From the NCBI RefSeq assembly GCF_021725675.1, contig NZ_JAKJPO010000001.1, positions 930,001-994,000 on the forward strand: DNA of 64,000 bases, read 5' to 3'. Below, piece by piece: positions 35,225 to 43,603 of this stretch (positions within the stretch are counted from its first letter, which is position 1; every line of letters begins with the position of its first letter). The notes under the pieces were generated by a model that was given only the letters and a program-made list of their open reading frames with translations, made no database searches and was not told the origin of the DNA. The translations under genes were made by a program, and so were the position numbers. This DNA is from Marilutibacter chinensis. Lineage in GTDB: Bacteria; Pseudomonadota; Gammaproteobacteria; Xanthomonadales; Xanthomonadaceae.

Positions 35225-36280
35225 ATGACCACCTCAAACTTCCAGGCATTCGTCCAACGGCTGCTGGAGAAACACCGCGCCCGTGCTGCCGATAACCCCC
35301 GGTGGGCGCTCGACCTGCTGCGGCGACAAGACAACCCGACGTGTGCGTTCTGCTGCTCGCCCATCGACGTGAGCCGGCGGCAGTCGTGGGGTCTGTCACC
35401 CCTCGTTCCGTTCAACCAGGGCGGCCCCGTCGAACCGTCGAACCTACGGATGGCCTGCAAGAAGTGCGCGGTCGAACGCGGCGCGCGCGACCTTCTGGCC
35501 TGGGAAGAGCTGGCTGCAAAGGTGCCTGCCGAACACCTGAACCCGCTGAAGGAAGCCCGGTTGGGAGTGTTGCAACGCTCGGACAATCACCTGACCTCTG
35601 TGGGTCGCTACGCGAAAGACGGAACCGTGCTGGACCTGCTCCGTGAGCGCTGGAAGCATCCCCGCTTTCTCGTCTACGTCGAACGCCATGAGAACGGATG
35701 GTTCGTGGGTTGGCCGGTGGGCCAGCGGACCCTCACGACCCGCAACGAAGCCGCCGCCCTGCTGCGCCAGGTGCACCAAGCCCGATGGGTGGAGCACGGG
35801 GAGGTGGTGGGCTTCGACGTATCGGAAGAAGTTTTTCAAACCGCTGTCTGGCAGCTCATCGAGTTCCATGCCCTGGTCATCGACCTGAGCCCAGACGAAG
35901 CCGCCCACCGCGAGCGGACCGGTAAGAACAGCTGGATGGCGCGGTATCCGACCTTGCGCCAGATCCGCCAGCGGCGCAAAGGCGCCCACGAAACACCCTG
36001 GCCACTTGCCGTCAATGGACAGATCAGGGCATACAGCGAGAAGGCTGGCTCAGTGCGCATGCGGGAGAAGCGGCGAGCGTCAAGGGAGGCGGAAACGAAA
36101 GCGAGGTGGCTGGAAGCCCGGCACCGGTTGGAGCACCGGGACGCTGCGGTGGACGCCGGCCAGGTTCGGGAATGGCTTCCTGGGGAGCGGGCGGCCCTGC
36201 AGGCCGATGTAGACGATCTTGCCCACCAATGGCTTTCAGCGCGCCGTCTATTGCTCGGACGCGATGTGAAACCCCAGTAG
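35225..36280 (+). CDS. HNH-like zinc protein with altered active site
   Basis: The protein is 351 aa. Near residues 38-83 it has CAFCCSPID, then GLSPLVPFNQGGPVEPSNLR and ACKKCAVERG. This matches the HNH zinc-finger frame (CxxC, PLxxGG, SNL, CxxC), but the catalytic histidine that usually stands before the proline (DHxxP) is absent. It may be a binding protein or an inactivated nuclease. The rest, about 260 residues, is helical and basic without a known domain. It is the only plus-strand gene in its area. TTTAGTCAA repeats lie upstream. Confidence 0.65.
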   Translation: MTTSNFQAFVQRLLEKHRARAADNPRWALDLLRRQDNPTCAFCCSPIDVSRRQSWGLSPLVPFNQGGPVEPSNLRMACKKCAVERGARDLLAWEELAAKVPAEHLNPLKEARLGVLQRSDNHLTSVGRYAKDGTVLDLLRERWKHPRFLVYVERHENGWFVGWPVGQRTLTTRNEAAALLRQVHQARWVEHGEVVGFDVSEEVFQTAVWQLIEFHALVIDLSPDEAAHRERTGKNSWMARYPTLRQIRQRRKGAHETPWPLAVNGQIRAYSEKAGSVRMREKRRASREAETKARWLEARHRLEHRDAAVDAGQVREWLPGERAALQADVDDLAHQWLSARRLLLGRDVKPQ

Positions 36281-36282
36281 CT

Positions 36283-37482
36283 CTAATCGGGTTTTGTTTC
36301 TTTGATGGACTCATAAATCAGTGACTTCAACCCGTCGAGATCGAGCGTTTCGCTCTTTCCTTGAACTTCAAAGATGTGCTCGAAGGTCAAAGGCGGATTG
36401 AGTTCCTGGGCGAGTATTCGGACCTTCAGAAGGTGGGGGCCAGTTGTTTCTGGAAGCACGGCTAAGACTTCATCCCCGAATGCTGACTCGCCCGGCAACA
36501 GACTGCCCAATCGGACACGGCAGATGTGATGGCCTTCCTTGGTGTCCACCTCCATCTGAGGCACGTAGTTCACGTGACGAGCTCCCGGAACCATACTCCG
36601 CAAACTTCGGTCTAGCATGCTCCATCCCGGCGCGGGCATCTCTGGCAGATTGTCTACGAGATCAAGTTCAACGCTCTTTTCACTTGGTCCACTCGCCGAT
36701 ATCTCCAGCTTTGCGCCGCTCAAGGCAAACTCTGAACGGTTGGTCACTTTCACCCGAAGAGTGATCAGACGGCTTTGCAGGAATAGGTGCTCAGCCGCAT
36801 CTCTCCAGAAATCCGAATTGTCCTCGTGCGTTCTGAAGCTAAAAGGTGTCAGCTCGAAGGAGCTTTCAAAAGAACGATTGCCCGTGCTGTAGTCAGGATA
36901 GGGGGAGGATGACCCGTAGAATGTCAGCTGGAAGTTCTGAGCCAAGGGAAGGTTGTCGTCCCCCTTTAGCTCGAGGTCAATTTTGGCTGGCGCTCGGATG
37001 GTGTTGCTAGCCCCCATCATGGCCACTTCACGTGGGGAAGCTACACCAGTCGAACTTCCCCGCCGGATGTAAACGGTATCCTTAAGCAGCTTCCCGTAGG
37101 GCTTCTTCAGATAGAGGGGCCGTGGCTGCTTAGGTATAGCAAGGACTGCAACGTGCTTCCCGTCGAATATCCGCTCTTCATAGCGGAAGTCCAGCTTGCT
37201 TTCCAGCTTCTCATTAACGAACTGCTGGATTCTGGAATCATCGATTGCCCCCTCTGCAGGGACACCCACCACTTCAGCAGGGTGCGGTGAGTTCTCCTTG
37301 AAACCGATCAGGATGTAGGCGGTGCCGTCTCGGTGGGCATTGGCCATGGCCAGAATGTCTTTCAACAGCTCTGACTTCGCATCTTCCGTGGCGGACGCGA
37401 ACGGGTAGCGATCGGCCTTGTAGTCCAGATCCGAGCCCTCGCCCTTGTATCGAAGCTGCTCCAATTGGTCGTCCGTGAGCAT
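36283..37482 (-). CDS. AlbA_2/Schlafen-type domain protein
   Basis: This 399-aa protein has an N-terminal AlbA_2 (Schlafen AAA-4) domain at about residues 10-155. Its signs are EGSDLDYKADRY, LLKDILAMANAHRDGTAYIL, IGFKENSP and DTVYIRRGSSTGVASPREV. AlbA_2 domains bind nucleic acids and some act in phage defence or regulation. The C-terminal 230 residues are beta-rich (LISASGPSEKSVELDLVD-like text) and unassigned. It is convergent with the HNH-like gene (2 bp apart) and just downstream of the ParA unit. Its codon use is less GC-rich than its neighbours, which suggests separate acquisition. Confidence 0.75.
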   Translation of the reverse strand: MLTDDQLEQLRYKGEGSDLDYKADRYPFASATEDAKSELLKDILAMANAHRDGTAYILIGFKENSPHPAEVVGVPAEGAIDDSRIQQFVNEKLESKLDFRYEERIFDGKHVAVLAIPKQPRPLYLKKPYGKLLKDTVYIRRGSSTGVASPREVAMMGASNTIRAPAKIDLELKGDDNLPLAQNFQLTFYGSSSPYPDYSTGNRSFESSFELTPFSFRTHEDNSDFWRDAAEHLFLQSRLITLRVKVTNRSEFALSGAKLEISASGPSEKSVELDLVDNLPEMPAPGWSMLDRSLRSMVPGARHVNYVPQMEVDTKEGHHICRVRLGSLLPGESAFGDEVLAVLPETTGPHLLKVRILAQELNPPLTFEHIFEVQGKSETLDLDGLKSLIYESIKETKPD

Positions 37483-37499
37483 CGCGGGCCCTTCCCCTG

Positions 37500-38108
37500 T
37501 CAGTAGATCTTCCCGTTCCTGGCCTTGCCCCGATTCCTCACGGCCACCCTGGCGGCTTTCCGTTCCTCGGCGTGCGCGTCTGCCGGCGAGCTCACGACCA
37601 GGAGTGTCTTGCTCTTGATCAGCGTCGCGGCGGCATAGTCGGCCAGCGCGACCATCGCCGTGGTCAAAGCCACTTCTCTGCCCGCGTCCTCGGAGTCCTC
37701 GTAGCCAAACAACTTGGCGATGTTCTCCCGGAGTTTCGGTGGGATCGTCACCATCGCGCGGTGGTGGCGCAGGCCATCCTCGCGCCGACGGTAGTCGTGG
37801 AGGGTGACCGATCGCGGCATAACCATGTGGACCCGCTTGCCGGCGACGGTGCCCGCCCGCTGGCTATCGTCGTAGTCGAAGTAGGACTTCCGCTCGGGGT
37901 AGTCGCCCGGCCCCAGAAGGATGTGCTCAGGAATGCGCCCGATCGCCGGCTCGGCCTTCGTGCTCTGGCGCGACGCCTTGGTGTGAGTGACGTTCTTGAC
38001 GTCATCCAGCGTGCGCTTGGCAGTTTTTTTCGTCGCCGCTTTCTTGGCGGGAGCTTTGCGAGTGGCCATGGGTAGGTCAGGGAGGGAAACCAATGGAAGG
38101 TCCATCAT
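37500..38108 (-). CDS. basic partner protein of ParA, unknown
   Basis: This 202-aa protein starts at an ATG that overlaps the stop of the parA-like gene. After the start come APAKKAATKKTAKRT, a lysine- and alanine-rich tail that likely binds DNA. A globular part follows with PRSVTLHDYRRREDGLRHHR and a helical end. Its position next to ParA suggests a ParB-like or centromere-binding role, but no ParB or ribbon-helix-helix motif is clear. An alternative start is MATRKAPAK at 38069. Confidence 0.65.
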   Translation of the reverse strand: MMDLPLVSLPDLPMATRKAPAKKAATKKTAKRTLDDVKNVTHTKASRQSTKAEPAIGRIPEHILLGPGDYPERKSYFDYDDSQRAGTVAGKRVHMVMPRSVTLHDYRRREDGLRHHRAMVTIPPKLRENIAKLFGYEDSEDAGREVALTTAMVALADYAAATLIKSKTLLVVSSPADAHAEERKAARVAVRNRGKARNGKIY

Positions 38109-38701
38109 GCCGCAGCCCTCCCCTTGGCGTCACGCTTGAGGGTGTGGCGCACCTTCACGGCCAACCCATGGATTTCCTCCTGGGCTTTCAGGGCCCACCG
38201 GTCGGCGGCGTCGAACACCGTCTGGCCCTGCTCGTAGCAGTCCGCGATCAGTGCCCGGTCGCGCACAAGAACCGCCCCAGCCATCTTGGGGTGCTTCAGC
38301 CGGCGACGGTGCGAAGACCGCTTTTCGTTGGCCCTATTGGCGATGGGCAGGTAACGCTTGCCCTTCTTCTCCAGCACCTCCACCGTTCGCAGGAAAATGA
38401 GGAAGCTGGCACCGTCCAGCAGCGTGGGGACGAGGTAGAGGTCAGCTTCGGGGATCACCTCATTGTCCGGGAGCCTGGGCGGAGTGTCGGTGATCTCAAT
38501 CTGGAACCCCGGTGAGCGCGAGCGGCCCACCGAAAATGGCGTCTCATCGGACAGGGCGGCAAAGGCGCTGGCCCCGCCCTGGGGGTCCCTGTCGTTGACC
38601 AGCACACGCAGCCTGGGGTCGCGGGCGTAGCACCCGGCCAGGTTGAGGGCCAACGTGGTGCGGCCGACACCGCCCTTCAGGGAGAAGCAGCACAAGCGCA
38701 T
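38105..38701 (-). CDS. parA: ParA-family partition ATPase
   Basis: This 198-aa protein starts MRLCCFSLKGGVGRTTLALN, the deviant Walker A of ParA/MinD ATPases. VLVNDRDPQGGASAF and ITDTPPRLPDNE follow as the later ATPase motifs. Such proteins move or position DNA on the nucleoid and can stabilise a conjugative element when it is excised. The start at 38701 was chosen because GGAG precedes it and because the family begins right at the Walker A strand. An element-type promoter lies about 45 bp upstream. It is coupled to the next gene. Confidence 0.9.
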   Translation of the reverse strand: MRLCCFSLKGGVGRTTLALNLAGCYARDPRLRVLVNDRDPQGGASAFAALSDETPFSVGRSRSPGFQIEITDTPPRLPDNEVIPEADLYLVPTLLDGASFLIFLRTVEVLEKKGKRYLPIANRANEKRSSHRRRLKHPKMAGAVLVRDRALIADCYEQGQTVFDAADRWALKAQEEIHGLAVKVRHTLKRDAKGRAAA

Positions 38702-38743
38702 GGAAAACTCCGTCTGTATGAGTAGGTAGGGGTAGCCCAACCG

Positions 38744-38771
38744 ACTCTACAGAGAGTCAAATGCAACGCAA
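38744..38771 (-). promoter_or_regulatory. element-type promoter of the parA unit
   Basis: Minus strand TTGCGT (38771-38766), 16 bp, TAGAGT (38749-38744), followed by GAGTCG-GTTGGG-CTACCC, an imperfect copy of the operator repeat. Confidence 0.5.
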
Positions 38772-38799
38772 GTGCATGTTTTTGCAAAACTTTTAGCCG

Positions 38800-39318
38800 T
38801 TAAGCCGCCAGACTCTTTTCTTTGAACCCGGCGCACTTCTGGAGCGACCTCACGCCACCTCTGACGGGGGGAAGCGTTCTGTGGGTGATCATCGCTTCGG
38901 ACGGTGACACGTGGAGATCAAAGGGCTGCTCAGCCATCCAGTCCTTCAACGCGGGCGGAACATCGCCTTCCAGTTCCTCAAAGATCGTTCGGCGCTGTTT
39001 GCCGATCCAGTATTCGGCGAAGGGGTCCGCGCCCGCGGCGGCCAAGATGAGGGCCATCTGGTTGAACCCGTAGGCCAAGTGGGGACTGCCGCGGTATGCC
39101 TTCCACCCCATGCAGGCCAAGTGGAAAGCGGTGATTCCCTGCGGGCTCACCGGGGCATCTAGGGACGGGAAGATGGCGTTGTCGTCCCCTGACGTCCAGG
39201 CGTCGATGCGGGCCTGATGGATGCGGCGCACCAAGTGGCGCAGCAGAAACGGGTTGTTGGCCTGGACCGCGGCGTGGAGCTCGCGGGCGAAGCGCTCTTT
39301 GGGGTTGAGGGCGCTCAT
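38800..39318 (-). CDS. ankyrin-like protein
   Basis: This 172-aa protein has weak ankyrin-type repeats, for example TAFHLACMGWKAY and FNQMALILAAAGADPFAEYW, near residues 60-110. Its ATG overlaps the stop of the small gene upstream (ATGA), so the two are translationally coupled. No signal peptide or enzyme motif is present. It is one of four ankyrin-type proteins in the element. Confidence 0.65.
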   Translation of the reverse strand: MSALNPKERFARELHAAVQANNPFLLRHLVRRIHQARIDAWTSGDDNAIFPSLDAPVSPQGITAFHLACMGWKAYRGSPHLAYGFNQMALILAAAGADPFAEYWIGKQRRTIFEELEGDVPPALKDWMAEQPFDLHVSPSEAMITHRTLPPVRGGVRSLQKCAGFKEKSLAA

Positions 39319-39503
39319 TTCCACTTCGCCTCTTTTCGGCTCTTCTGCTCGAAGTGGGCTCTCTCTTTCGCCAGGCGAACCAGCCGATGGCGTTTCGAGT
39401 TGGGGATGTGGGCGGCTTCAACGAAGCCTCGGCAAGGCTCGTTGGCGGCGTTCATGAACAAGCCCGAGCGGGGTTGGAGCACGGCCAGTAAGATTTGGTG
39501 CAT
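39315..39503 (-). CDS. small basic protein, unknown
   Basis: This 62-aa protein is basic, with AAHIPNSKRHRLVRLAKERA in its second half. AGGAA stands about 8 bases before the ATG, and an operator repeat lies upstream, so it is probably expressed. Its stop overlaps the start of the ankyrin-like gene. Function unknown. Confidence 0.6.
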   Translation of the reverse strand: MHQILLAVLQPRSGLFMNAANEPCRGFVEAAHIPNSKRHRLVRLAKERAHFEQKSRKEAKWK

Positions 39504-39539
39504 GGGGTGATTCCTGTCGGTTTAGGTTTGACCGTTTAT

Positions 39540-39557
39540 GAGTAGGTCGCCCCACTC
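39540..39557. promoter_or_regulatory. operator-like repeat GAGTAG-N6-CCACTC
   Basis: GAGTAG-GTCGCC-CCACTC is an inverted repeat of the type found by other promoters of the element. It lies upstream of the 62-aa gene on the minus strand. The matching -35 could be TTGCAT (39582-39577), but no good -10 is seen. Confidence 0.5.
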
Positions 39558-39677
39558 GTCTAATCGGCTTAACCCCATGCAACCACACCGACAGGTCGAG
39601 TCAAGGGGGTAAATCGCAGAAAGTCTGACTAAAAACAGGGGCTTGCCAAACCACCTTTGCATCGCATGCTGAAATGC

Positions 39678-41846
39678 ATGAAGACACCTCCCTCTCTGCG
39701 CAGACATCCCTCCCCCTCTCGCCTTTCCAGCGGGGTTCGCTCAGCGCTGGGCTTCGGCATGCTGGAGACCTTGCTCACCCTGGCCGGGCTGACCGTGCTC
39801 TCCGTCGTTGCTTTCGCGAGTTATTCGCACGTGTCTGCTAAGTCCAAGGTCTCGGACGAGACCGATAACCTGCGCGAGCTGTCCACACGGGTGGAGAACT
39901 CCTTCGGATTGCTGGGCACCTTCGCGGGCGTCAGCGCCGACGCGCTCGTGCGCGATGGCCTCGCCCCCGAACGACTGACCCATGGGGAAGGTTTGTTGAC
40001 CAACGCCTGGGGCGGTGCAGTGACAGTCGAGCCCTACACCGTGACCCGCTTCGGGGATGGGTTCTCTATCGTCCACCACCAGGTGCCCGCGCGCTCGTGC
40101 GCCGACTTCGTGGCCGTCAACGCGCGCGACCCGTGGGACGTCCAGGTGTCGGACGTGTCGGTGATCCGCATCCACGGGGGGCGCCTCGATCTTCAAGCAT
40201 TGACGGATGCCTGCGCGGGCGGCGATGGCCGCATTGCGTTCGTCTACCACACCGGGCTGGTGGCGGGAGCTGCGGTGGCAGCCTCACCGCTGCAGCTTTC
40301 CCCCACCCCGACCTCAAACACCCCTCCCGGCTCTCCTCCCCTGGGCGGTCCCGTGGGCCCTGCAGGGCCAGTGGGTCCCGCCGCTCCCATAAGCCCGATC
40401 AATTCAGCTCCTTCCCTCCCCCCTCCATCGCCGGCACCGGTTGCGCCGCCGACGGCCACTCCCGTCGTTCCGGTCACACCGCCCGCGCCTCCGGCGACAC
40501 CTCCACTCCCTCCGCCCACCACCGTGGCAGCATGCGTGGAGAGTTCGGAGAACCGAACGGCAAATTGCCCTGCGGGTTCAGTCGGCCAGGTCCACCAATC
40601 CCGCCGTCATCATTGCGGGCCCGACCCCTCGGTTTACGAAGCGTGGGCTGGAGCGACGACGGCAGGACCGTGGACGGACACCAGCAACACTTGTTCGCCT
40701 TGCCCGTCTCCAGAAAGCCGCACCGTGGCGTGTCCGAGTGGCCAGGTGGGCTCCATCGGTGAGCAACGATCGTTCGTCTGCTCGGGATTGGGCTCGTGGG
40801 GAGCCTGGACGCAAACCGACAACACTTGCACGGCCTGCCCGGCCCCTGAAAGTCGCGCTGTGGGCTGCCCTGCGGGCACGTTCGGTGCAATCCAGGAGCA
40901 ACGCGCTTACGTGTGCTCGGGATCCGGCGCGTGGGGAAGCTGGACTTTGGCTTCCAACACCTGCGCGGCTTGCCCCGCACCGTTCAACCAGACGGAATAC
41001 CAGTGGGTGCCTGCGTCTGCACCATGCCCCTCGGGCACCACGGGAACGCACACGTGGGAGGAGCTTCAATCCCGCACGCGCGCGGGCTCTTACAACTGCC
41101 CCGCCAGCACGGTTGCCATGCCCCCAGCATCCTTCACCGGCTGGACCGCCTGGGCCGACAACGGAACTCGACGAAACGAAGTGGACGCCTGCGTTGTGAG
41201 CCGTCCGCGGTGCGCTGATGGGTCATTGAAGATCCCAGCCTGGTTCGCCGCCAATTACACCGGGAACAGCGGAAGCAACAATGCCAGCTGGCCGGCGGAC
41301 GTGTGGGTAAACCCCACTCCGGCAGAAGGCGCCAGCTTGGCCGCGGCCGAAGCCGCCGCGACGTGGACCTACAACGAATACCCGGGTTCGTCTCACCCCG
41401 GTGGCAACTACCCGCTCGACTTCAACCGAGATGGGTTCTACCACTCCCAGTGCACGTCCTACACGCACGAGGGCAACGTCAAGTTTGGTTACGCCGAGTC
41501 GTTCACGTGCGTGCCGTTCATGGGCATGCATTACTGCGACTACAGCTCGCACAACATCACGGTCTCCTACGAAGTGTGCCGCCTGGAGTGCGAGTCAACC
41601 CTGCGTGGCAAGTCCAACTATCCTTATGTCTGGCAGCGGGATGTCACCCCGCCCTCACAATCCTCGACCGTGTGCACGGGCCAACCGGGGTGCGTGGTCA
41701 ACACCTACTTGCCCGCTCCCCCGGCTTGCACCAGCGACACGGCGGGCCAGGTCATCGAGAACGTGCGCTGGCACCATGCCTTCGGCTCTGGCCAGGTGGC
41801 GTGGCGCACGGTGCGCCTGACATGTATCACTTCGGTGACGGACTGA
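39678..41846 (+). CDS. type IV pilin-like tip adhesin (PilV-like)
   Basis: This 722-aa protein has a class III signal, SALGFGMLETLLTLAGLTVL. Cleavage after Gly would leave Phe at +1 and Glu at +5, as in type IV pilins. The pilin body reaches about residue 200. A proline-rich linker of about 80 residues follows, then at least three cysteine repeats of the form CPAPESRAVGCPAGTFG...YVCSGSGAWGSWT, and a large Cys-rich end. The form matches minor pilins such as PilV of IncI thin pili, which carry adhesive tips for mate choice. No other pilus genes are in view. The start is one of three close ATG/TTG codons. Confidence 0.75.
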   Translation: MKTPPSLRRHPSPSRLSSGVRSALGFGMLETLLTLAGLTVLSVVAFASYSHVSAKSKVSDETDNLRELSTRVENSFGLLGTFAGVSADALVRDGLAPERLTHGEGLLTNAWGGAVTVEPYTVTRFGDGFSIVHHQVPARSCADFVAVNARDPWDVQVSDVSVIRIHGGRLDLQALTDACAGGDGRIAFVYHTGLVAGAAVAASPLQLSPTPTSNTPPGSPPLGGPVGPAGPVGPAAPISPINSAPSLPPPSPAPVAPPTATPVVPVTPPAPPATPPLPPPTTVAACVESSENRTANCPAGSVGQVHQSRRHHCGPDPSVYEAWAGATTAGPWTDTSNTCSPCPSPESRTVACPSGQVGSIGEQRSFVCSGLGSWGAWTQTDNTCTACPAPESRAVGCPAGTFGAIQEQRAYVCSGSGAWGSWTLASNTCAACPAPFNQTEYQWVPASAPCPSGTTGTHTWEELQSRTRAGSYNCPASTVAMPPASFTGWTAWADNGTRRNEVDACVVSRPRCADGSLKIPAWFAANYTGNSGSNNASWPADVWVNPTPAEGASLAAAEAAATWTYNEYPGSSHPGGNYPLDFNRDGFYHSQCTSYTHEGNVKFGYAESFTCVPFMGMHYCDYSSHNITVSYEVCRLECESTLRGKSNYPYVWQRDVTPPSQSSTVCTGQPGCVVNTYLPAPPACTSDTAGQVIENVRWHHAFGSGQVAWRTVRLTCITSVTD

Positions 41847-42603
41847 GGCCTGCCAATGTTCTCCACATGTCCGTGCCCTGTTTGGCATGGCCTTCAGCAA
41901 ACTGCTGAGGATCCCAGTAGGTATGCGTCAACAATAGACCCAGCTCAGAAACAATTCCTTGGCACTTATCTGCAAAGCCGAGCACATCGCTGAAGGTGAG
42001 CCCAAGGACGTTTACGTTGAAGGCGCCCGGCTCTTCATCGAGCTTACGCATCTCCAGGTGGGCCACATACTTGTCTCGATACGTGCTGATCTTGATCGCC
42101 ACGTGGTCAGCTTTCAAAGCAGGAATGTCCGCACTCAACTTTGCCCAACTCTTGTCGAAGAGCGCGTAATTTTTTCGCCGATCCTTATCTTTGAATCGCT
42201 TCATGAGGGCAGCAGAGCTTTTCGCTGAAAGATTGGGGAAACTCCCCACGTGCAACTTATCGAACATCCGGCCGTAGCTTCGTCGGTAGTGGTTCTTGAT
42301 ATCCGGATCAGCATTGAGCTTGCGCCAGAGATTGGGCAGGCTTCCTGTCTTGGCGCCGTTGTCTAAGAAAAGTCGGGCTTGGTCGCGGACCAAATCCTGA
42401 GCCAGCAGAGGCGCCACATGCCCCCATGCTCCGGCGCCAATCGTTCTGTCCAGCATTGCTTTCAGGCCGTCCTGAATCTCCGTGTCCTGGATGAGCGGCG
42501 ACAGGATGTGCCGCCGCTCGTCCAGGATGTGGCACTCCTGGGTCAACACGCGAATGAAACCGTCGATCTGCCGGACCCGCTGATCCAGTTCGCCCTTGGT
42601 CAC
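41827..42603 (-). CDS. HEPN-like (AbiU2-type) protein
   Basis: This 258-aa helical protein starts at a GTG that overlaps the stop of the upstream nuclease-like gene (GTGA). Near residues 195-215 it has STYRDKYVAHLEMRKL, which fits the R-x4-6-H pattern of HEPN RNases and of AbiU2-like abortive infection proteins. The partner upstream has a PD-(D/E)XK-like motif. Together they look like a two-gene defence unit. Its end overlaps the convergent pilin gene by 20 bp. Family assignment is tentative. Confidence 0.6.
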   Translation of the reverse strand: MTKGELDQRVRQIDGFIRVLTQECHILDERRHILSPLIQDTEIQDGLKAMLDRTIGAGAWGHVAPLLAQDLVRDQARLFLDNGAKTGSLPNLWRKLNADPDIKNHYRRSYGRMFDKLHVGSFPNLSAKSSAALMKRFKDKDRRKNYALFDKSWAKLSADIPALKADHVAIKISTYRDKYVAHLEMRKLDEEPGAFNVNVLGLTFSDVLGFADKCQGIVSELGLLLTHTYWDPQQFAEGHAKQGTDMWRTLAGLSPSPK

Positions 42604-43517
42604 TTCTGCTCGGCCCCCAACGGAACCTGCTGAAACCGAACCTGCAGACGTTTGATCAGGGCTCGGGTTTCCGCGTTCGGCGCGCGCGTGCACACCAGGA
42701 CCGCTTCCCCGTTAGGCACGAAACGCATGGCTTTCTGCTCCGCTCGGACGATCGCACGATACTTCACCGCCTGGTAGACACCCCGCTGCAGCTCGTCTTC
42801 GCTGCATCGGCTGGTTTTCACCTCCACGGCCAACCGCTGCTTACCGTTGTCGAAGTGTGCATCCAGCCGATCACCCGAGCTCAGCAACTTCTCGTTGTTG
42901 CCGGCGGGGAAGATCCCGTAATCCACGAACTCCTCGGGGTGACTGGCCACCCACGCCTTCAAGGCTTTGTGCTCGTCGCTTTCGGGCTTGCCGCCCTCCT
43001 GGACTTTCGGTAGCGGCAGCGGCGCGTCGGCCGCCACCTCGAGCAACGCTCCCGTTGCTGGGGTCAGCATCGTGGCGCCCAGGGCGCGGGCGACCCGGTC
43101 CCAGTCCGGGTAGGTGAAAACGTCTTCCATCGCCTCTCGCAGGTGGGCGCGTCGCTCGTCTTCGGTGTCCAGCTTCTTGCCGGCGAAGTAAGCCGGGGAG
43201 ATGGTAATGGCGCCTTCCCCGGGGTGCTTGGTGGCCTTGTTGATCACGATCGCGTGGAGTGGTGGGATGGGCTCCTTCCATTGCTCGCTGAGCCACTGCA
43301 GGGCTTGGGCAACGCCCCCGGCCACGGTGCCGTAGAGGTCCTTGCGGGGTTTGATCTCGTGCCCGAAGGTGTCATGCAGCTCCTGGGCCAGATCGCTGTA
43401 GGAATGGGCTTCACCCTCCTGGGCCCACCGGATGAGGATGGGCAGCGCGTCTGGAATGACCTGACTACGCCAGCGAGTGCGTGCGAACTCCACCTTCGAC
43501 CAATCAAACTTCTCCAT
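42600..43517 (-). CDS. PD-(D/E)XK-like nuclease
   Basis: The protein is 305 aa. The C-terminal half has SGDRLDAHFDNGKQRLAVEV then KTSRCSEDELQRGVYQAVKY, a good match to the D...ExK core of restriction-type nucleases, followed by a helix with QAVKYR. The N-terminal 170 residues (WAQEGEAHSYSDLAQELHDTFGHE) look like a winged-helix or Vsr-like recognition part. It is coupled by a 4-base overlap to the HEPN-like gene. AGGAAGGG lies 5 bases before the ATG. Probably defence-related. Confidence 0.68.
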   Translation of the reverse strand: MEKFDWSKVEFARTRWRSQVIPDALPILIRWAQEGEAHSYSDLAQELHDTFGHEIKPRKDLYGTVAGGVAQALQWLSEQWKEPIPPLHAIVINKATKHPGEGAITISPAYFAGKKLDTEDERRAHLREAMEDVFTYPDWDRVARALGATMLTPATGALLEVAADAPLPLPKVQEGGKPESDEHKALKAWVASHPEEFVDYGIFPAGNNEKLLSSGDRLDAHFDNGKQRLAVEVKTSRCSEDELQRGVYQAVKYRAIVRAEQKAMRFVPNGEAVLVCTRAPNAETRALIKRLQVRFQQVPLGAEQK

Positions 43518-43603
43518 TACCTACCCTTCCTTGTGACTCTTCAAGATTGTTGCGGAATCAATATAGCTCCACAACATAACGCGCGAATGATGAAGCCTCG
43601 TTC

